Part shown: positions 1 through 10,645 of the stretch, piece after piece
Position numbering within the stretch: the first letter of the stretch is position 1
How the letters are laid out: each line of letters opens with the position of its first letter
Assembly (NCBI GenBank): GCA_032158295.1
Contig: CM063249.1
Span: 7,517,195 to 7,581,194, forward strand
Length of the DNA stretch: 64,000 nucleotides
Source: Pycnopodia helianthoides
Taxonomy: Eukaryota; Echinodermata; Asteroidea; Forcipulatida; Asteriidae
Direction: 5' to 3'
Position numbers and translations under genes: made by a program
The notes under the pieces: generated by a model
Seen by the model: the letters and a program-made list of their open reading frames with translations, nothing else
What the model was told of the DNA's origin: nothing
Databases searched by the model: none

Positions 1-96
1 CTTGCCCTCATCCTAGGAATAACAGATACAAAGACCAATAAGTTGCTGTTAGGAAATTGGTTTTATTGACCAATGTCAAGACAAACCTTCAAAATT

Positions 97-305
97 GAAA
101 GGGGCTGTGTTGTCTTCAAAGCATGCCTGTGGCTGTACATGGAACTAAATTTGTCACCCAGTAACTGCACGTCCCACACGCTCTGGTCTTTAAAGATATG
201 ATTTAGAGGGAGGGCACACGCTTCCAGTAACTATGTAAGAGCTCATACATGTAATTCCATGTACAGCCACAGGCCTGCTTTGATCATGACGACACAGCCC
301 CTTTA
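97..305. mobile_element. short TIR element (MITE), ggggctgtg family
   Basis: Both ends carry inverted copies of a motif beginning aaaggggctgtg, and a second inner inverted pair (around gcctgtggctgtacatgg) follows. There is no coding capacity. A diverged relative lies at about 55090-55305. This accounts for most of the first 300 bases. Confidence 0.7.
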
Positions 306-397
306 ACAAAAAGGCATCAAATAAGCCGCAGGTAATCTCATTTCGAATGTAAAGACCAAATTGTAACAACCTTAGCTTTCAGACACCAACTGACTGT

Positions 398-1238
398 AGT
401 GACCCCGTTCCCACTGGACCCCGCATTGATCACGCAATTCGAGAAAAGGGCGATCAGACCCCGCAATTTCTCAAAAAGGGCGATCAAAGGGCGATCAAGC
501 GTAAGTGGGAACGCGAGGGCGATCAGGATCAAACCCCGCAAATTTGATCCACCTCGGGAGTAGGATTAAAGCGGGATCTGATCGCCCTTTTGGATTAATG
601 GGCGATCAAAAGTCTAGTGGGAACGCAAAGGGCGATCAGACCCCGCAATTTGAGGGCGAACATCCGGTTCGGTAGGCCTGAATGGCGCGAAAACGGTGTT
701 CTTTTTTCTTCTATTCCCAGCACGCACCACGCATTTGGTGACATAAAAGAATTGCAAGTAAAGCATAAAGCAGTATTGACGTCACGTGACGATACCAACT
801 ACACGTTCTGTACAATGCATCCACACTAAACCCAAACCCACGCCAATTTTTGGATGCATTGTACGTTCTTTAAAGATGGCAGCGCCCAGCAATAAACGTC
901 CCATAAATTCGTCCAAAAAAAACCCCCAAAAGATGAGAAGCGTGGCAAGCTATGGTCGGACGAGGAGCTGGGAACTTTTTAGACATCTGGGCCAGTCAAG
1001 AAATTCAAAACAAACTGGACGGCACCGTGAGAAATAGCACAGTATTTCAGGTAATTGTGAGGAAGATGGGCGAAAGTGACCTGCGTTGGTGAACTTTTGA
1101 TCTACTTCCATTTACAAAAGGTGGATCAATGCGCGATCATACTCAAGTGGGAACGCGACCGCGATTCACGTCTGCGACTAATCCTTTTGCAGGGTCAGGA
1201 TCTTGTAATTGTGGATCCAGTGGGAACGCGGTCAGTGA
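398..1238. mobile_element. TIR-bounded DNA element with Myb/SANT-like remnant
   Basis: The left end (gaccccgttcccactgga) and right end (tccagtgggaacgcggtc) are imperfect inverted repeats about 840 bp apart. The interior repeats a gggcgatcag...ccccgc motif several times in both orientations, and a DNA-binding-domain remnant lies at 935-1083. Architecture is compatible with a Harbinger/PIF-like or other cut-and-paste family element that lost its transposase. The superfamily is an inference: no transposase is visible and target-site duplications were not established. Confidence 0.6.
935..1083 (+). pseudogene. Myb/SANT-like DNA-binding domain fragment
   Basis: Forward translation gives a lysine/arginine lead-in, then WSDEELGTF, a stop, and in the next frame LDIWASQEIQNKLDGTVRN followed by a V-rich helix and KMGES. 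This is the pattern of the Myb/SANT-like (Myb_DNA-bind_4) domain: W(S/T)DEE, IW, LDGTVRN. The frame breaks in a run of T at about 975-980, consistent with loss of one T. A possible donor follows at 1049. It sits inside the TIR element at 398-1238, so it is probably transposon-derived and dead. Confidence 0.55.
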
Positions 1239-2153
1239 CAACTTAAGAGTTTGACTCAAGAATACAAAGGATTAGATCAGTGACTGTCATCCATGAAGGA
1301 CAGACCATTATCAAGAAAAGCAGACATTGTGGTTCTTCTCTATTAGAATCAATGTCAACAAAATCAAGACTGGGAAGGGAAATGGTCTGACTCTTGTTGA
1401 TGTTCATTAAGAAAAAGTGTCCAGAAGAACAGTTACACTAAGGCAACATAAGAATATAGCAGTGTATAGATGTATTTTATTGTAGCTGTGTGCTTTAGTT
1501 ATTAGGACATGTCTGACAACAGCTGGGAACAATCAGTAGATTCAATTTGTGCCAAAGTTGTCATCTCAGATCACCAAACTGACAGCACTTTATTGTACAT
1601 TAATAAATTAACAAAAACTGAAGGACTGACTGTAAATTAACATTACAAACAAATTCAGTGCAGCATTTCACTTTTAGACAGGACTCCTTTCAGCAAATCA
1701 ATTTTTAAGTAACTCTCTTGATGCCCATTTTAGCAAACAATCTCTTGAATGTTTCTGTATGTTAATTAAATGATTAAGCATACAGGAGGATTGACAGCAA
1801 TTTAAAACAAATAACTTAAGTATTTTCAATTTTGTCAATCAGATAAAGAACCTATAAAATTATTTCATTAGAGTGATGCACGGCTCATTCTGATAGAATT
1901 CTACCAAAGTGACAACGTAAAATGATGAAGACACTCAGATTTGCTGGTGACCGTAGCAGAGAACAGACTGAATAGTTTTTAGGTCTAATCCACTGATGCA
2001 AGGATTTTCTAAGTACTCTGTTTAGAAAGGTTCCTCTCAGGACCATATTTGACAAAGTCAATTTTTGTGAATAAAGAGAAATTTGTTAAACTTGATGAAA
2101 TTCCAGCACTAGAGTTCATACACAGAGGTACTGTCAAGCACCACAACCTTCAA

Positions 2154-3152
2154 ATGATGATGGCAAACATTTCAGCAGAAAACGATACTTTAGTAGAAGA
2201 TGTGGAGGGATATGATTGGACTCAACTTGAAATGGCACAAGGTATCATTGGAATGGTTCTCAATACTCTAGCTTGGCTGGTCATCCTTCGTACCAAAAAC
2301 CTCCATAACATGACAAACTACTTGCTGGCATATCTTGCTGTTGTTGACAGCATTTTTTGTTTTCAAAACATCTTGCCGGCAATCAGCATTCACCTTCCTG
2401 AAAGATTTACTGGAGGAGAAATCTATTGTCGAACTTTAACGAGCTTCTTTAATGAGGCTGTTACAGCCTACTTATCAAGTTATGGTCTGTGTCTGGTGAC
2501 CTATGAACGATACATTGGAATAGTGCATCCACTGCATTATCCAAGATCGATGTCTGCTAAAAAGGTCAAGTTGATCATTTTCCTGTCATGGATGATGTCA
2601 TTTCTATTTACAAGTCCTCTCCTTTTTACAAACAATGCTGAAAAGGACATCAATATGACATGCTACTATAACACTGACTCATTATATAATTACATTGGTG
2701 CCATTTTTTTTTTTATCTTCTGCTACCTTTTGCCAATTATTTTTATGAGTTGGGCTTACTACAAGATCCAAGCCACTCTCAAGAGAAGTGCTCAACAACT
2801 CCAACAACAGAATGTACAAGGAGCAGCCCTTGAGCTTTTACAGGCAAGACAGAAAGTGATCAACATGCTTAGGATTGTCATGGGTGCATTGGTTGTTCTG
2901 TGGACACCAACTGTTATCTATGCCAATTTACTCAAAAGGAGAAGAGTACTCAACACTTCTCAAAATGATACCATATTTAACTTACTTGGCTTGGCTTACA
3001 ACCTGAACTCTGTGATCAATCCCATCATTTATGTCTTTAAATACAAGAAGTTTCGGAAAGGTCTTCAAGACATGGTATGCTGCTGCATTGGTCGACCTCA
3101 TAGGCCAAACCGGATTGGTGTTCAGATTGCTATCATTGAACAAAATGTGTAA
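2154..3152 (+). CDS. rhodopsin-like (class A) GPCR, orphan, intronless, copy 1
   Basis: A single-exon reading frame of 332 codons encodes a seven-helix plasma-membrane receptor. Start chosen at the first ATG (MMMANIS); the frame is open further upstream but lacks an ATG. The N-terminus has two N-glycosylation sequons (NIS, NDT). Class A signatures in order: N in TM1 (LNTLAW), LAYLAVVD in TM2 (Asp ~65), Cys ~92 before TM3, ERY (~118-120, variant of DRY), Trp ~146 in TM4, Cys ~170 in ECL2, Pro in TM5, LWTP in TM6 (~249-252), NPIIY in TM7 (~289-293), then a basic helix 8 and a CCC cluster likely to be palmitoylated. Ligand unknown; the NPIIYVFKYKKFRKGL tail resembles amine/peptide receptors only in general. 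This is the only intact member of the local array. Confidence 0.9.
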   Translation: MMMANISAENDTLVEDVEGYDWTQLEMAQGIIGMVLNTLAWLVILRTKNLHNMTNYLLAYLAVVDSIFCFQNILPAISIHLPERFTGGEIYCRTLTSFFNEAVTAYLSSYGLCLVTYERYIGIVHPLHYPRSMSAKKVKLIIFLSWMMSFLFTSPLLFTNNAEKDINMTCYYNTDSLYNYIGAIFFFIFCYLLPIIFMSWAYYKIQATLKRSAQQLQQQNVQGAALELLQARQKVINMLRIVMGALVVLWTPTVIYANLLKRRRVLNTSQNDTIFNLLGLAYNLNSVINPIIYVFKYKKFRKGLQDMVCCCIGRPHRPNRIGVQIAIIEQNV

Positions 3153-3213
3153 AAATCAACACCAGGAGCGGGATCTCACATCAAACCAAGCAACTTCAAC
3201 ATTCCTATTAAAA

Positions 3214-3864
3214 ATCATCATTGGAATTGTACATCCACTGCACTATCTATAATTGATGTCAGCAAAAAAGTTTCAGTTATTAATTTTCATCTCATGGATG
3301 ACATCATTTAAATTCTCAAGTCCATTCCTTTTTACAACGGTTGCTGAAAAGGACATCAATATGGCATGTTACTATAATACTGACTCATTATATTTTCACC
3401 TTTTGTACCACTCTTTTTGTAATCTTCTGCTACCTTTTGCTCATTATTTTTATGAGTTGGGCTTACTACAAGAACCAAGCCACTCTCAAGAGAAGTGCTC
3501 AACAACTCCAAAACAGAATGTACAAGGAGCAGCCCTTGAGCTTTTACAGGCAAGACAGAATGTGATCAGCACGCTTAGGATTGTCCTGTGTGTATTGGTT
3601 GTTCTGTGGACACAAAATGTTATCCATGTCATTGTTTTCATCTGGAAAAAAGTATTCTACACTACTCAAGGTGATACCATACAAAGCTTACTTAGCTTGG
3701 CTTACAACATGAACTCTGTGATCAATCCCATCATTTACGTCTTTAAATACAAGAAGTCTCAGATAGGTCTTCAAGACATGGTATGTTTTTGCATTGTAGG
3801 TCGACCTCAGAGGCCGAACAGGATTGGTGTTCAGAATGCTATGAATGAAAAAAAGGTATTGTAA
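3214..3864 (+). pseudogene. 5'-truncated GPCR pseudogene, copy 2
   Basis: Homology to copy 1 starts abruptly just after the ERY position (IIGIVHPLHY) and runs to the C-terminus. A TAA follows HPLHYL, and the TM5 region leaves and re-enters frame: the TM5/ICL3 sequence (FCYLLLIIFMSWAYYK) is in another frame from the TM4 and TM6-TM7 segments. LVVLWT and NPIIYVF are still recognisable. TM1-TM3 are absent, so no functional receptor is possible. Confidence 0.9.
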
Positions 3865-5386
3865 GATAAAAACTAGGAGTGGGATCTTACATCAAACCAA
3901 GCAGCTTAAACATTCTTAATGCAGGCATGATACTTTACCCTTAACAAAAAAAAGTAGAATTTTATTGAGTGTAAGGGATCGTCTTCATGCACATATGGCA
4001 TAGGCTTTAACAGACTTTTCAGGAAATTTAATAACAATTTTGCTGGGTTTCTTTTTAAGGGAAATAAAACCCCCGACATCAGACATGATTAGGAAGGATT
4101 TCAAGCCTGTTAAATAAATCATACAGCAGGCCGGTGTGACCTTCGCGAATCCGTGTAAGGGGTTTCTAAACAGTTAAGATCAAATAAGCATCCTTGTCCC
4201 AGAGTTTTAATTATGTTTTAATAATAATTTTCACATTTTTTGTGTATTTATTATAAAAGCTAAAACTAATTTTGTAAAAATTATACTGAGTATTTTTATT
4301 GTTCAGATTTTGTCATTAGATATAATTTAAAACACAGATTTGATTTCTGAAAAAAATATTGTTCTTCGTTTGACTTGTTTTCTCGTTCCGATACGCGTGA
4401 GACTTGCACAGTCTATTCATGCCAAAGTTGTCTTCTCAGACCTCTAAACTGATAGCACTTTATTGTACATTAATTATGGACTGACTGTAAATTAGAATTA
4501 CAAACAAATTCGGTGCAGCATTTCACTTTTAGACAGGACTCCTTTCAGCAAATCAATTTTAATGTAACTCTCTTGATGCCCATTTTAGCAAACGTTCTTG
4601 AGAACGTTTGGTTTGACAGTAATTTAGAACAAATGACTTAAGTGATTTCCTTTTTTGTCAATCAGATAAAGTACGTTTAAAATTATCTCATTAACGTGAT
4701 GCACGGCTCATTATGACAGAATTCAGTTGTGTACGTGAGTAATAGTGATATGCCTTTCAATATCTATGAGCAATCAGTAGAAGACAATTTCACCTCAAAA
4801 CTCTACAATAAGAGATTTTCATCTATTACTTTACATTAATAAAGTAAATATGAGGATTGAACTTAAAATTAATAGCAACTTCATTATAAAAATATTTTTG
4901 ATCTGGGTTCCAATAAAAACACAAATTTGTACCAAATTCTCTGAGGGTAGTACACAGTTTTCTATAAAAAAATTAATAAAAATTCTGCAAAGCAAACAAA
5001 AATAATGACAACAAAATTAAACCAAAAAATTAATTATGATCCCTTTCCAGGAGGATAAATTTGCTACAATGTTTACGTTAGTCTCTAGTTACAAGTGATG
5101 CAAGGCTCATTCTGACACAATTCTACCAAAGTGACAAGGTAAACCGATGAAGCGTTCAGACTTGCTGGTGACCGTAGCAGAGAACAGACTGACTATTTCT
5201 TGGGCGTAATCCACTGATGCAGGAATCACATGAAGGATTCTCTAAATACTCTGTTCAGAAAGGTTCCTGGCAGGACCATATTTGACAAAGTCAATTTTTG
5301 TGACTAAAGAGAAATGTGTTAAACTTGATAAAATCCAGCCCAAGAAGTTCATACACAGAGGTACTGACAAGCCCCAGAACCTTCAA
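3865..5386. other. intergenic spacer of GPCR array
   Basis: No gene seen. It contains the tail of unit 1 (to about 4390) and the duplicated upstream region of copy 3. The stretch 4720-5090 is AT-rich and appears inserted relative to unit 1; the conserved 'gatgcacggctcattctga' block occurs on both sides (4698 and 5100). Confidence 0.6.
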
Positions 5387-6383
5387 ATGATGATGGCAAA
5401 CATTTCAGCAGAAAACGATACTTTACAAGAAGCTGTGGAGGAATATGACTGGACTCGAAAACTTCCAATCGCACTAGGTGTCATTGGAGTGGTTCTCAAT
5501 ACTCTAGCTTGGCTGGTCATCCTTCGTACCAAAAACCTCCACTAATATGACAAACTACTTAATTGCATATCTTGCTGTAATTGATGGTCTTTTTTGTTTT
5601 CAAAAAGTCTTTGCGGCAATCAGCATTCACCTTCCTGAAAGTTTTACCGGAGGAGAAATCTATTGTCAAACTATTAAGAGCTTCTTTAATGAGACTGTTG
5701 CAGCCTACTTATCAAGCTATGGTCTGTGTCTGGTGACCTATGAACGATACATTGGAATAGTGCATCCACTGCACTATCCAAGACTGATGTCTGCTAAAAA
5801 GGTTAGGTTGGTCATTTTCCTGTCATGGATAATATCATTTCTATTCTCAAGTCCTTTCCTTTTTACAATGGTTGCTGAAAAGGACATCAATATGGCTTGC
5901 TCTTATAACACTGACTCATTACATTATCACATTGGTGTCACTCTTTTTACTATCTTCTGCTACCTTTTGCCCATTATTTTTATGGGTTTGGCTTACTACA
6001 AGATCCAAGCCACTCTCAAGAGAAGTGCTCAGCAACTCCAACAACAGAATGTACAAGGAGCAGCCCTTGAGCTTTTAGAAGCAAGACATAATGTGATCAA
6101 AATGCTCAGGATTGTCATGGGTGCATTGGTTGTTCTGTGGACACCAACTGTTATCTATGCCAATTTATTCAGAAGGTTATTCAACACTATTCAAGGTGAT
6201 GCCATATTTAAATTATTTGGCTTGGCTTACATTATTAACTCTGTGATCAATCCCATCATTTATGTCTTTAAATACAAGAAGTTTCGGAAAGGTCTTCAAG
6301 ACATGGTATGTTCTTGCATTGATCGACCTCATATGCCAAACCGGATAGGTGTTCAGATTGCTATCATTGAACAAAATGTGTAA
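5387..6383 (+). pseudogene. full-length GPCR copy 3 broken by a 1-nt insertion
   Basis: Same architecture as copy 1. The N-terminal part to TM1 (about 53 codons from ATG 5387) ends at a TAA at 5543-5545. One extra base relative to copy 1 at that point (ctccactaatatg against ctccataacatg) creates the stop and shifts the frame; from 5547 the frame is open for 278 codons through TM2-TM7 (LAYLAVIDG, ERY, LWTP, NPIIY) to the same C-terminal NV. With one lesion only, this is a very recent pseudogene, a segregating null allele, or a sequencing error. Confidence 0.85.
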
Positions 6384-6441
6384 AAGCAACACCAGGAGCG
6401 GGATCTCACATCAAACCAAGCAACTTCAACATTCAATACCA

Positions 6442-6842
6442 ATCATCATTGGGATTGTACATCCACTGTACTATCTATAATTGATGTCAGCAAAAAAGGT
6501 GGAGTTAATAATTTTCATCTCATAGATGACATCATTTCAATTCTCAAGTCCAATCCTTTTCACAATGGTTGCTGAAAAGGACATCAATATGGCATGCAAC
6601 TATAACACTGACTCATTACATTATCACATTGGTGCCACTCTTTTTGTTATCTGAAGTTAACTTTTGCCCATTATTTTGATGAGTTGGGCTTACTACAAGA
6701 TCCAAGCCACTCTCAAGAGAAGTGCTCATCAACTCCAACAAAAAATGTACAAGGAGCAGCCCTTGAGCTTTTACAGGCAAGATATGTGATCCATCTGTTA
6801 GTACTGTCATGTATGCATTGGTTGTACTGTGGACGCCAAATA
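6442..6842 (+). pseudogene. 5'- and 3'-truncated GPCR pseudogene, copy 4
   Basis: Starts at the same point as copy 2 (just after ERY) and fades out in TM6 (VVLWTP-like). It shares with copy 2 the TAA after HPLYYL, and adds a TGG-to-TAG change in TM4 and a stop near TM5. Its closest relative by layout is copy 2, as expected from duplication of the whole unit. Confidence 0.85.
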
Positions 6843-7466
6843 TTAGAGAGGTGTCACAAGCGTACGAATACGTATACAGGTACAGATATGATAACCGTTT
6901 CTGTTCACGTTGGATGTGCGTCAGATTTTGTTTCGCAATTATAGAGTTATGTGTCAGGCCTAGGCCAAAGTATAGATACTCGTTGGCATAAGTTTTGCAA
7001 GAAAAACGAATCCCAAAAACATTTTGTATATGTTCTTGTTAGATTGGAGAATTTGATTGAATAGTATTTTTGTTCAACTGTTCGTCTTAGGACCCACACG
7101 TTAAATGCATGTAAAGAAAGTTTCCAGCAAGCATGGCAAAATAGAAACCCTGTTTACGCTGCATTTTCTTAAATATTTGCTTACCAATGACTTACACATT
7201 TCTATCTATATCTTGAAAGTAAAATCAATCCAACAAAATAATGATGAAAACCTGAAAATTAAACTTGAGCACAGCTTTCAGTTACTAGCAAAAAATGTAT
7301 AACTTTAACCTACCTGATCATAAAACTTAAGTACCGGTAAATGCTTGTTTTGGTCGGGCGATGATAAATGCCAGATGCTAAGTATTTTTATTGCAGTCTA
7401 TGGTTGTATGAGGCAGTAGCGTTAGCTTTTAGTGGTTGCACAAATTCGGGCATAGATTTACAAAAG
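6843..7466. other. no recognisable feature
   Basis: AT-rich sequence downstream of GPCR copy 4. The open frames present are short and show no recognisable domain. Confidence 0.5.
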
Positions 7467-7683
7467 GGGTTTCTAAAATGTTTAGATCAAATAAGCATCC
7501 TTGTCCCTGAGTTTTATTTTGTTCTAATAATAATGAACAACTTATTTGTATTTATTATAAAAACTAAAACTCATTTTATAAAAATGGTGTCAAATATTTT
7601 TTCGTTCAGTTTTTTTCACAAATATAATCTAAAAAACAAAGATTTGATTTCAGAGAAAAATACATTCTTCGTTTGACGTATTT

Positions 7684-8160
7684 TCTCGTTTAGTTACAGC
7701 TAATTAGCCTCTGGATCTAGAGAGTTAATATTGCGTGTCACAGTCATCTGGTTTCCTGTACCATGGAAGTTATTAGGGTAATAATTGCTACTTTGTATTA
7801 CAATCCCAGAGTATGTGCCAATCTCACTCGTGGAACTGATGAGTTAAGTAAAAAGTAAACCAGCTCTATTTAATTTGGTTTTAAAACAGGTTCATTAAAG
7901 TCTTGGCTCATATCAAAATTGATCAACAAAATTACCCCCAACTCTTCTCAGAGGAAGTCAACAGATTGGCGTTATATTATTCCAGTCTTTAGTTAAAGCT
8001 AATTAGCCTCTGGATTTAAGAGAGTTAATATTGCGTGTCACTGTCATCTGTTTTCCTGTACCATGGAAGTTATTAGGGTAATAATTGCAACTTTATATTA
8101 AAATCCGAGAGTATCTGTCAATCTGACTCATGGGAATATTGAGTTAAGTAAACAGTCTAT
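7684..8160. repeat. tandem pair of ~170 bp repeats
   Basis: A block containing ccatggaagttattagggta is present at about 7690-7860 and again at 7990-8155, spaced about 300 bp. Some substitutions separate the copies. No coding potential. Confidence 0.7.
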
Positions 8161-8340
8161 CGTAATTGATCCATAGGCAAACCGCTGCAGTGTTTAAGGA
8201 GACCATTTTGGATGCGGCTGACATCTTAAAACATGTGCGTAAGAAGCCTCTGTAGTTGATTTTTTGTAAATAATTATAAACTTTTCAAAATGTAGAATTA
8301 TTATTGCAAAATTATACAGGGTCGATTATGAGTTTATACA

Positions 8341-8589
8341 CTTAAAGGCCCTGTACACTATTGGTAAGATCGAAAAACACAAATGTTCACAGATTCACAC
8401 ATAGCTTACATGATTTAAAGTCAGTAATGGTAGAAAGGGTTCACTAAAATATTTCTACCTAAAATGCTATCGTTTCTGAGAAATGAGTAAAACAATAGTT
8501 TTTATCACACGTGACAAAAACTTGATGTTTGAAAAAACAGAAAACACATAAGAACCCGATGACCAATTGAGCTCAAACTTTCACAATTA
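8341..8589. mobile_element. TTAA-type TIR element fragment
   Basis: The left end, ttaaaggccctgtacactattgg, resembles the termini of the element at 46189-46575 (ttaaagacactggacaccttt). The right terminus was not found; the fragment runs into the hairpin at 8590. Confidence 0.45.
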
Positions 8590-8650
8590 GTGCCCTGGTC
8601 ATTGGGCCAATAGCATTAAAGGAATGCTATTGGCCCAATGACCAGGGCAC
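8590..8650. repeat. perfect 28-bp hairpin
   Basis: Two 28-nt arms are exact reverse complements, separated by a 5-nt loop (aaagg). The arms begin gtgccctggtcattgggcc. Confidence 0.95.
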
Positions 8651-8789
8651 TAACGTAAAGCGCATTGAAACATTATTGTATAATGCGCTATATAAGAACT
8701 AGTCATTAGGTTATTATTATTAGGTTGTTCATGCATATATTGAATCACACAAAATGTGGATACTGATTTTGAGCTGTTACCAAAAGTGT

Positions 8790-9245
8790 ACCTAAGTTCA
8801 GATCTTGCTTTGTTATTTGTTAGTACAGATGTTTTATTCAAACTTGCTGATCTTTGAAGGGTTTTAAAATTCATTAAGTCGTATCTTTATATATCGTAGT
8901 GTATCATGGCCGAGCGATCTAGTGCACTGGCCTCAGTTTAGATCTTGCTTTGTTATTTGTAGTACAGATGTTTTATTCAAACTTGCTGATCTTTGAAGGG
9001 TTTTAAAATTCATTAAGTCGTATCTTTATTTACGTAGTGTATCATGGCCGAGCGATCTAGTGCACTGGCCTAAGTTCAGATCTTGCTTTGTTATTTGTAG
9101 TAGAGATGTTTTATTCAAACTTGCTGATCTTTTAAGTGTTTTAAAATTCAACAAGTCATATCTTTATATATCGTAGTGTATCATGGCCGAGCGATCTAGT
9201 GCACTGGCCTCAGTTTAGATCTTGCTTTGTTATTTTTAGGACAGA
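8790..9245. repeat. ~140 bp tandem repeat, 3.3 copies
   Basis: The block starting gatcttgctttgttattt recurs at 8801, 8941, 9079 and 9218 (period 138-140). Each unit includes ggccgagcgatctagtgcac, similar to the A-box half of a leucine/serine-type tRNA, so the array may have grown from a SINE head. Confidence 0.85.
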
Positions 9246-9377
9246 TGTAATGATTAAACCAAAGATTCAATCAACTTAGAAAATGCTCTTGGCCGAAGTT
9301 CTTGGCCGAAGTCCTTGCCTCGGCTCCACTCGGTCACAGAATGACCAAAAAGGTTTAAGATGGACACCAAGCAGCCT

Positions 9378-9573
9378 GGGCCCAATTTCATAAAGCTGTT
9401 TAGCAGAAAATACTGCTTAATACATTTCTTTGCAAAGCAAACAATTAATGGGGCAGCAGTCACAACTATGTAAACTTTATGGAATGTTGGCTGGCAGCCA
9501 GTTTCTGGTAAGCAATATTTTTGTGTGCTTGGCAATTTTTGTGTGCTTACAGGCTTTATAAAATTGGGCCCTG
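9378..9573. mobile_element. MITE, gggcccaatttcat family
   Basis: Ends are inverted copies of gggcccaatttcataaagct, about 195 bp apart, with internal aagcac/gtgctt motifs. It belongs to the most common TIR family in the window. Confidence 0.85.
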
Positions 9574-9659
9574 ATCTCACATCAAACCAAGAAGCGTGAA
9601 TTTTCTTTACCACTTCACATCGGATGACATGTATACCTACCAAATTTTTCTGGACTAGC

Positions 9660-10448
9660 TTACGGTGGGCGTTTTTTTAACACCCGGATTAACTTTAGAG
9701 CGCCCTCAGTTTCCGGTCAGTCAGACGGCTGACGTGTATGTTCATCTGGTTATTCCATTGTGTAGCCTGCGCAGCCATGCACCTACTGTGCTACACTTCG
9801 TTTCGCCCATACAAAAAGGAACTGAAGGTACTGGAAACCATAAACATAATCTCCCCTTTTCCGGGGGTAATTTGTAACCCCCCCCCTAGACTAGACCATT
9901 GTCCTTTTGTTAACAAATATGGCATAAACATAACGGACAGGCTGCCACCATTGTTTATCATTGTATTCAGCTAAATGGGAGGTAAGGCCGAGCGCTCCGA
10001 GATTCTAGCATACCAGCAGATTATTAGCTGTAACTTAAAGCCGAGGTTTTGCGATTCATGGTGAATGCCGACTCATATTTTTGTCCAAAAAAAACCCAAC
10101 AATTCCTGGTGCAAATAATTCAAGCTTTTGTTGCCTTTCCTTTGTCAGGCCAGGGTTTCATTGTGGTAGCGATATTTTCAAAGGCAAATGGTTTCAAAGT
10201 CGGCCACTTGAGAACAAAACGCATAACGGGGGATACGCTTAAATGCGCAAATTTCACAAGCATGTCAACCTCTGCATGTGTATGGATGTGCACAGCTGTT
10301 GTATCTCTCTAAACAAACTAACACCAGAGGTACACACCGAATGGCACTTGAAATACCATGTTTCTTGGGTGGATACTCTCTTATGCACTTTACGATGCTT
10401 TCAGAAAATTAAAAAACAGTGTTGTTGCACTGATTTATTCCACAATAC
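9660..10448. other. no recognisable feature
   Basis: Between the MITE and the last visible GCN1 exon. I looked on the minus strand for the expected next GCN1 segment (RDTALRAGQR-like) and did not find it. Confidence 0.5.
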
Positions 10449-10645
10449 CTTTAGGATAGCTGGGATGACCTTGCCCACATACTCCGTGAACTTGTCTCCG
10501 AACGTTCCCGGTAGGTAGATAAACATCATGATGTAACCGTCTCGGACATGAGGGGGGATGTCTGGGGCCTCGGCCGTCTTGATGATGTCTGGCATTAGCT
10601 TAGCCAGTTTCTCCACTCCCATGCCTGCCATGACTTCACTCAAAC
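10449..10645 (-). CDS. GCN1: GCN1 exon 33 (last found)
   Basis: Residues ~1735-1800: [13 protein letters not shown] ... [12 protein letters not shown] ... [11 protein letters not shown] ... AILK, ending in phase 0 before donor gtattg. Acceptor ttttag. No continuation is seen at lower coordinates. Confidence 0.93.

Larger units (their letters stand above)
1546..4390. repeat. GPCR tandem duplication, unit 1
   Basis: This segment holds one full receptor gene (2154-3152), one 5'-truncated copy (3214-3864) and flanks. The same order recurs at 4405-7690: the upstream stretch 1546-1870 matches about 4405-4720, 1870-2050 matches about 5100-5282, and the tail at 4150-4390 matches 7467-7690. The stretch 1239-1545 shows nothing recognisable. 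Confidence 0.75.
4405..7690. repeat. GPCR tandem duplication, unit 2
   Basis: This is the second copy of the two-gene unit: full-length receptor copy 3 (5387-6383), truncated copy 4 (6442-6842) and a terminal repeat at 7467-7690 matching 4150-4390 (shared block atcaaataagcatccttgtc). Confidence 0.75.

Noticed and set aside
2049..2153. N-terminal 35-codon extension of GPCR copy 1 from a TTG
   Set aside because: No ATG in the extension and no signal-peptide-like segment; the ATG at 2154 is the likely start.
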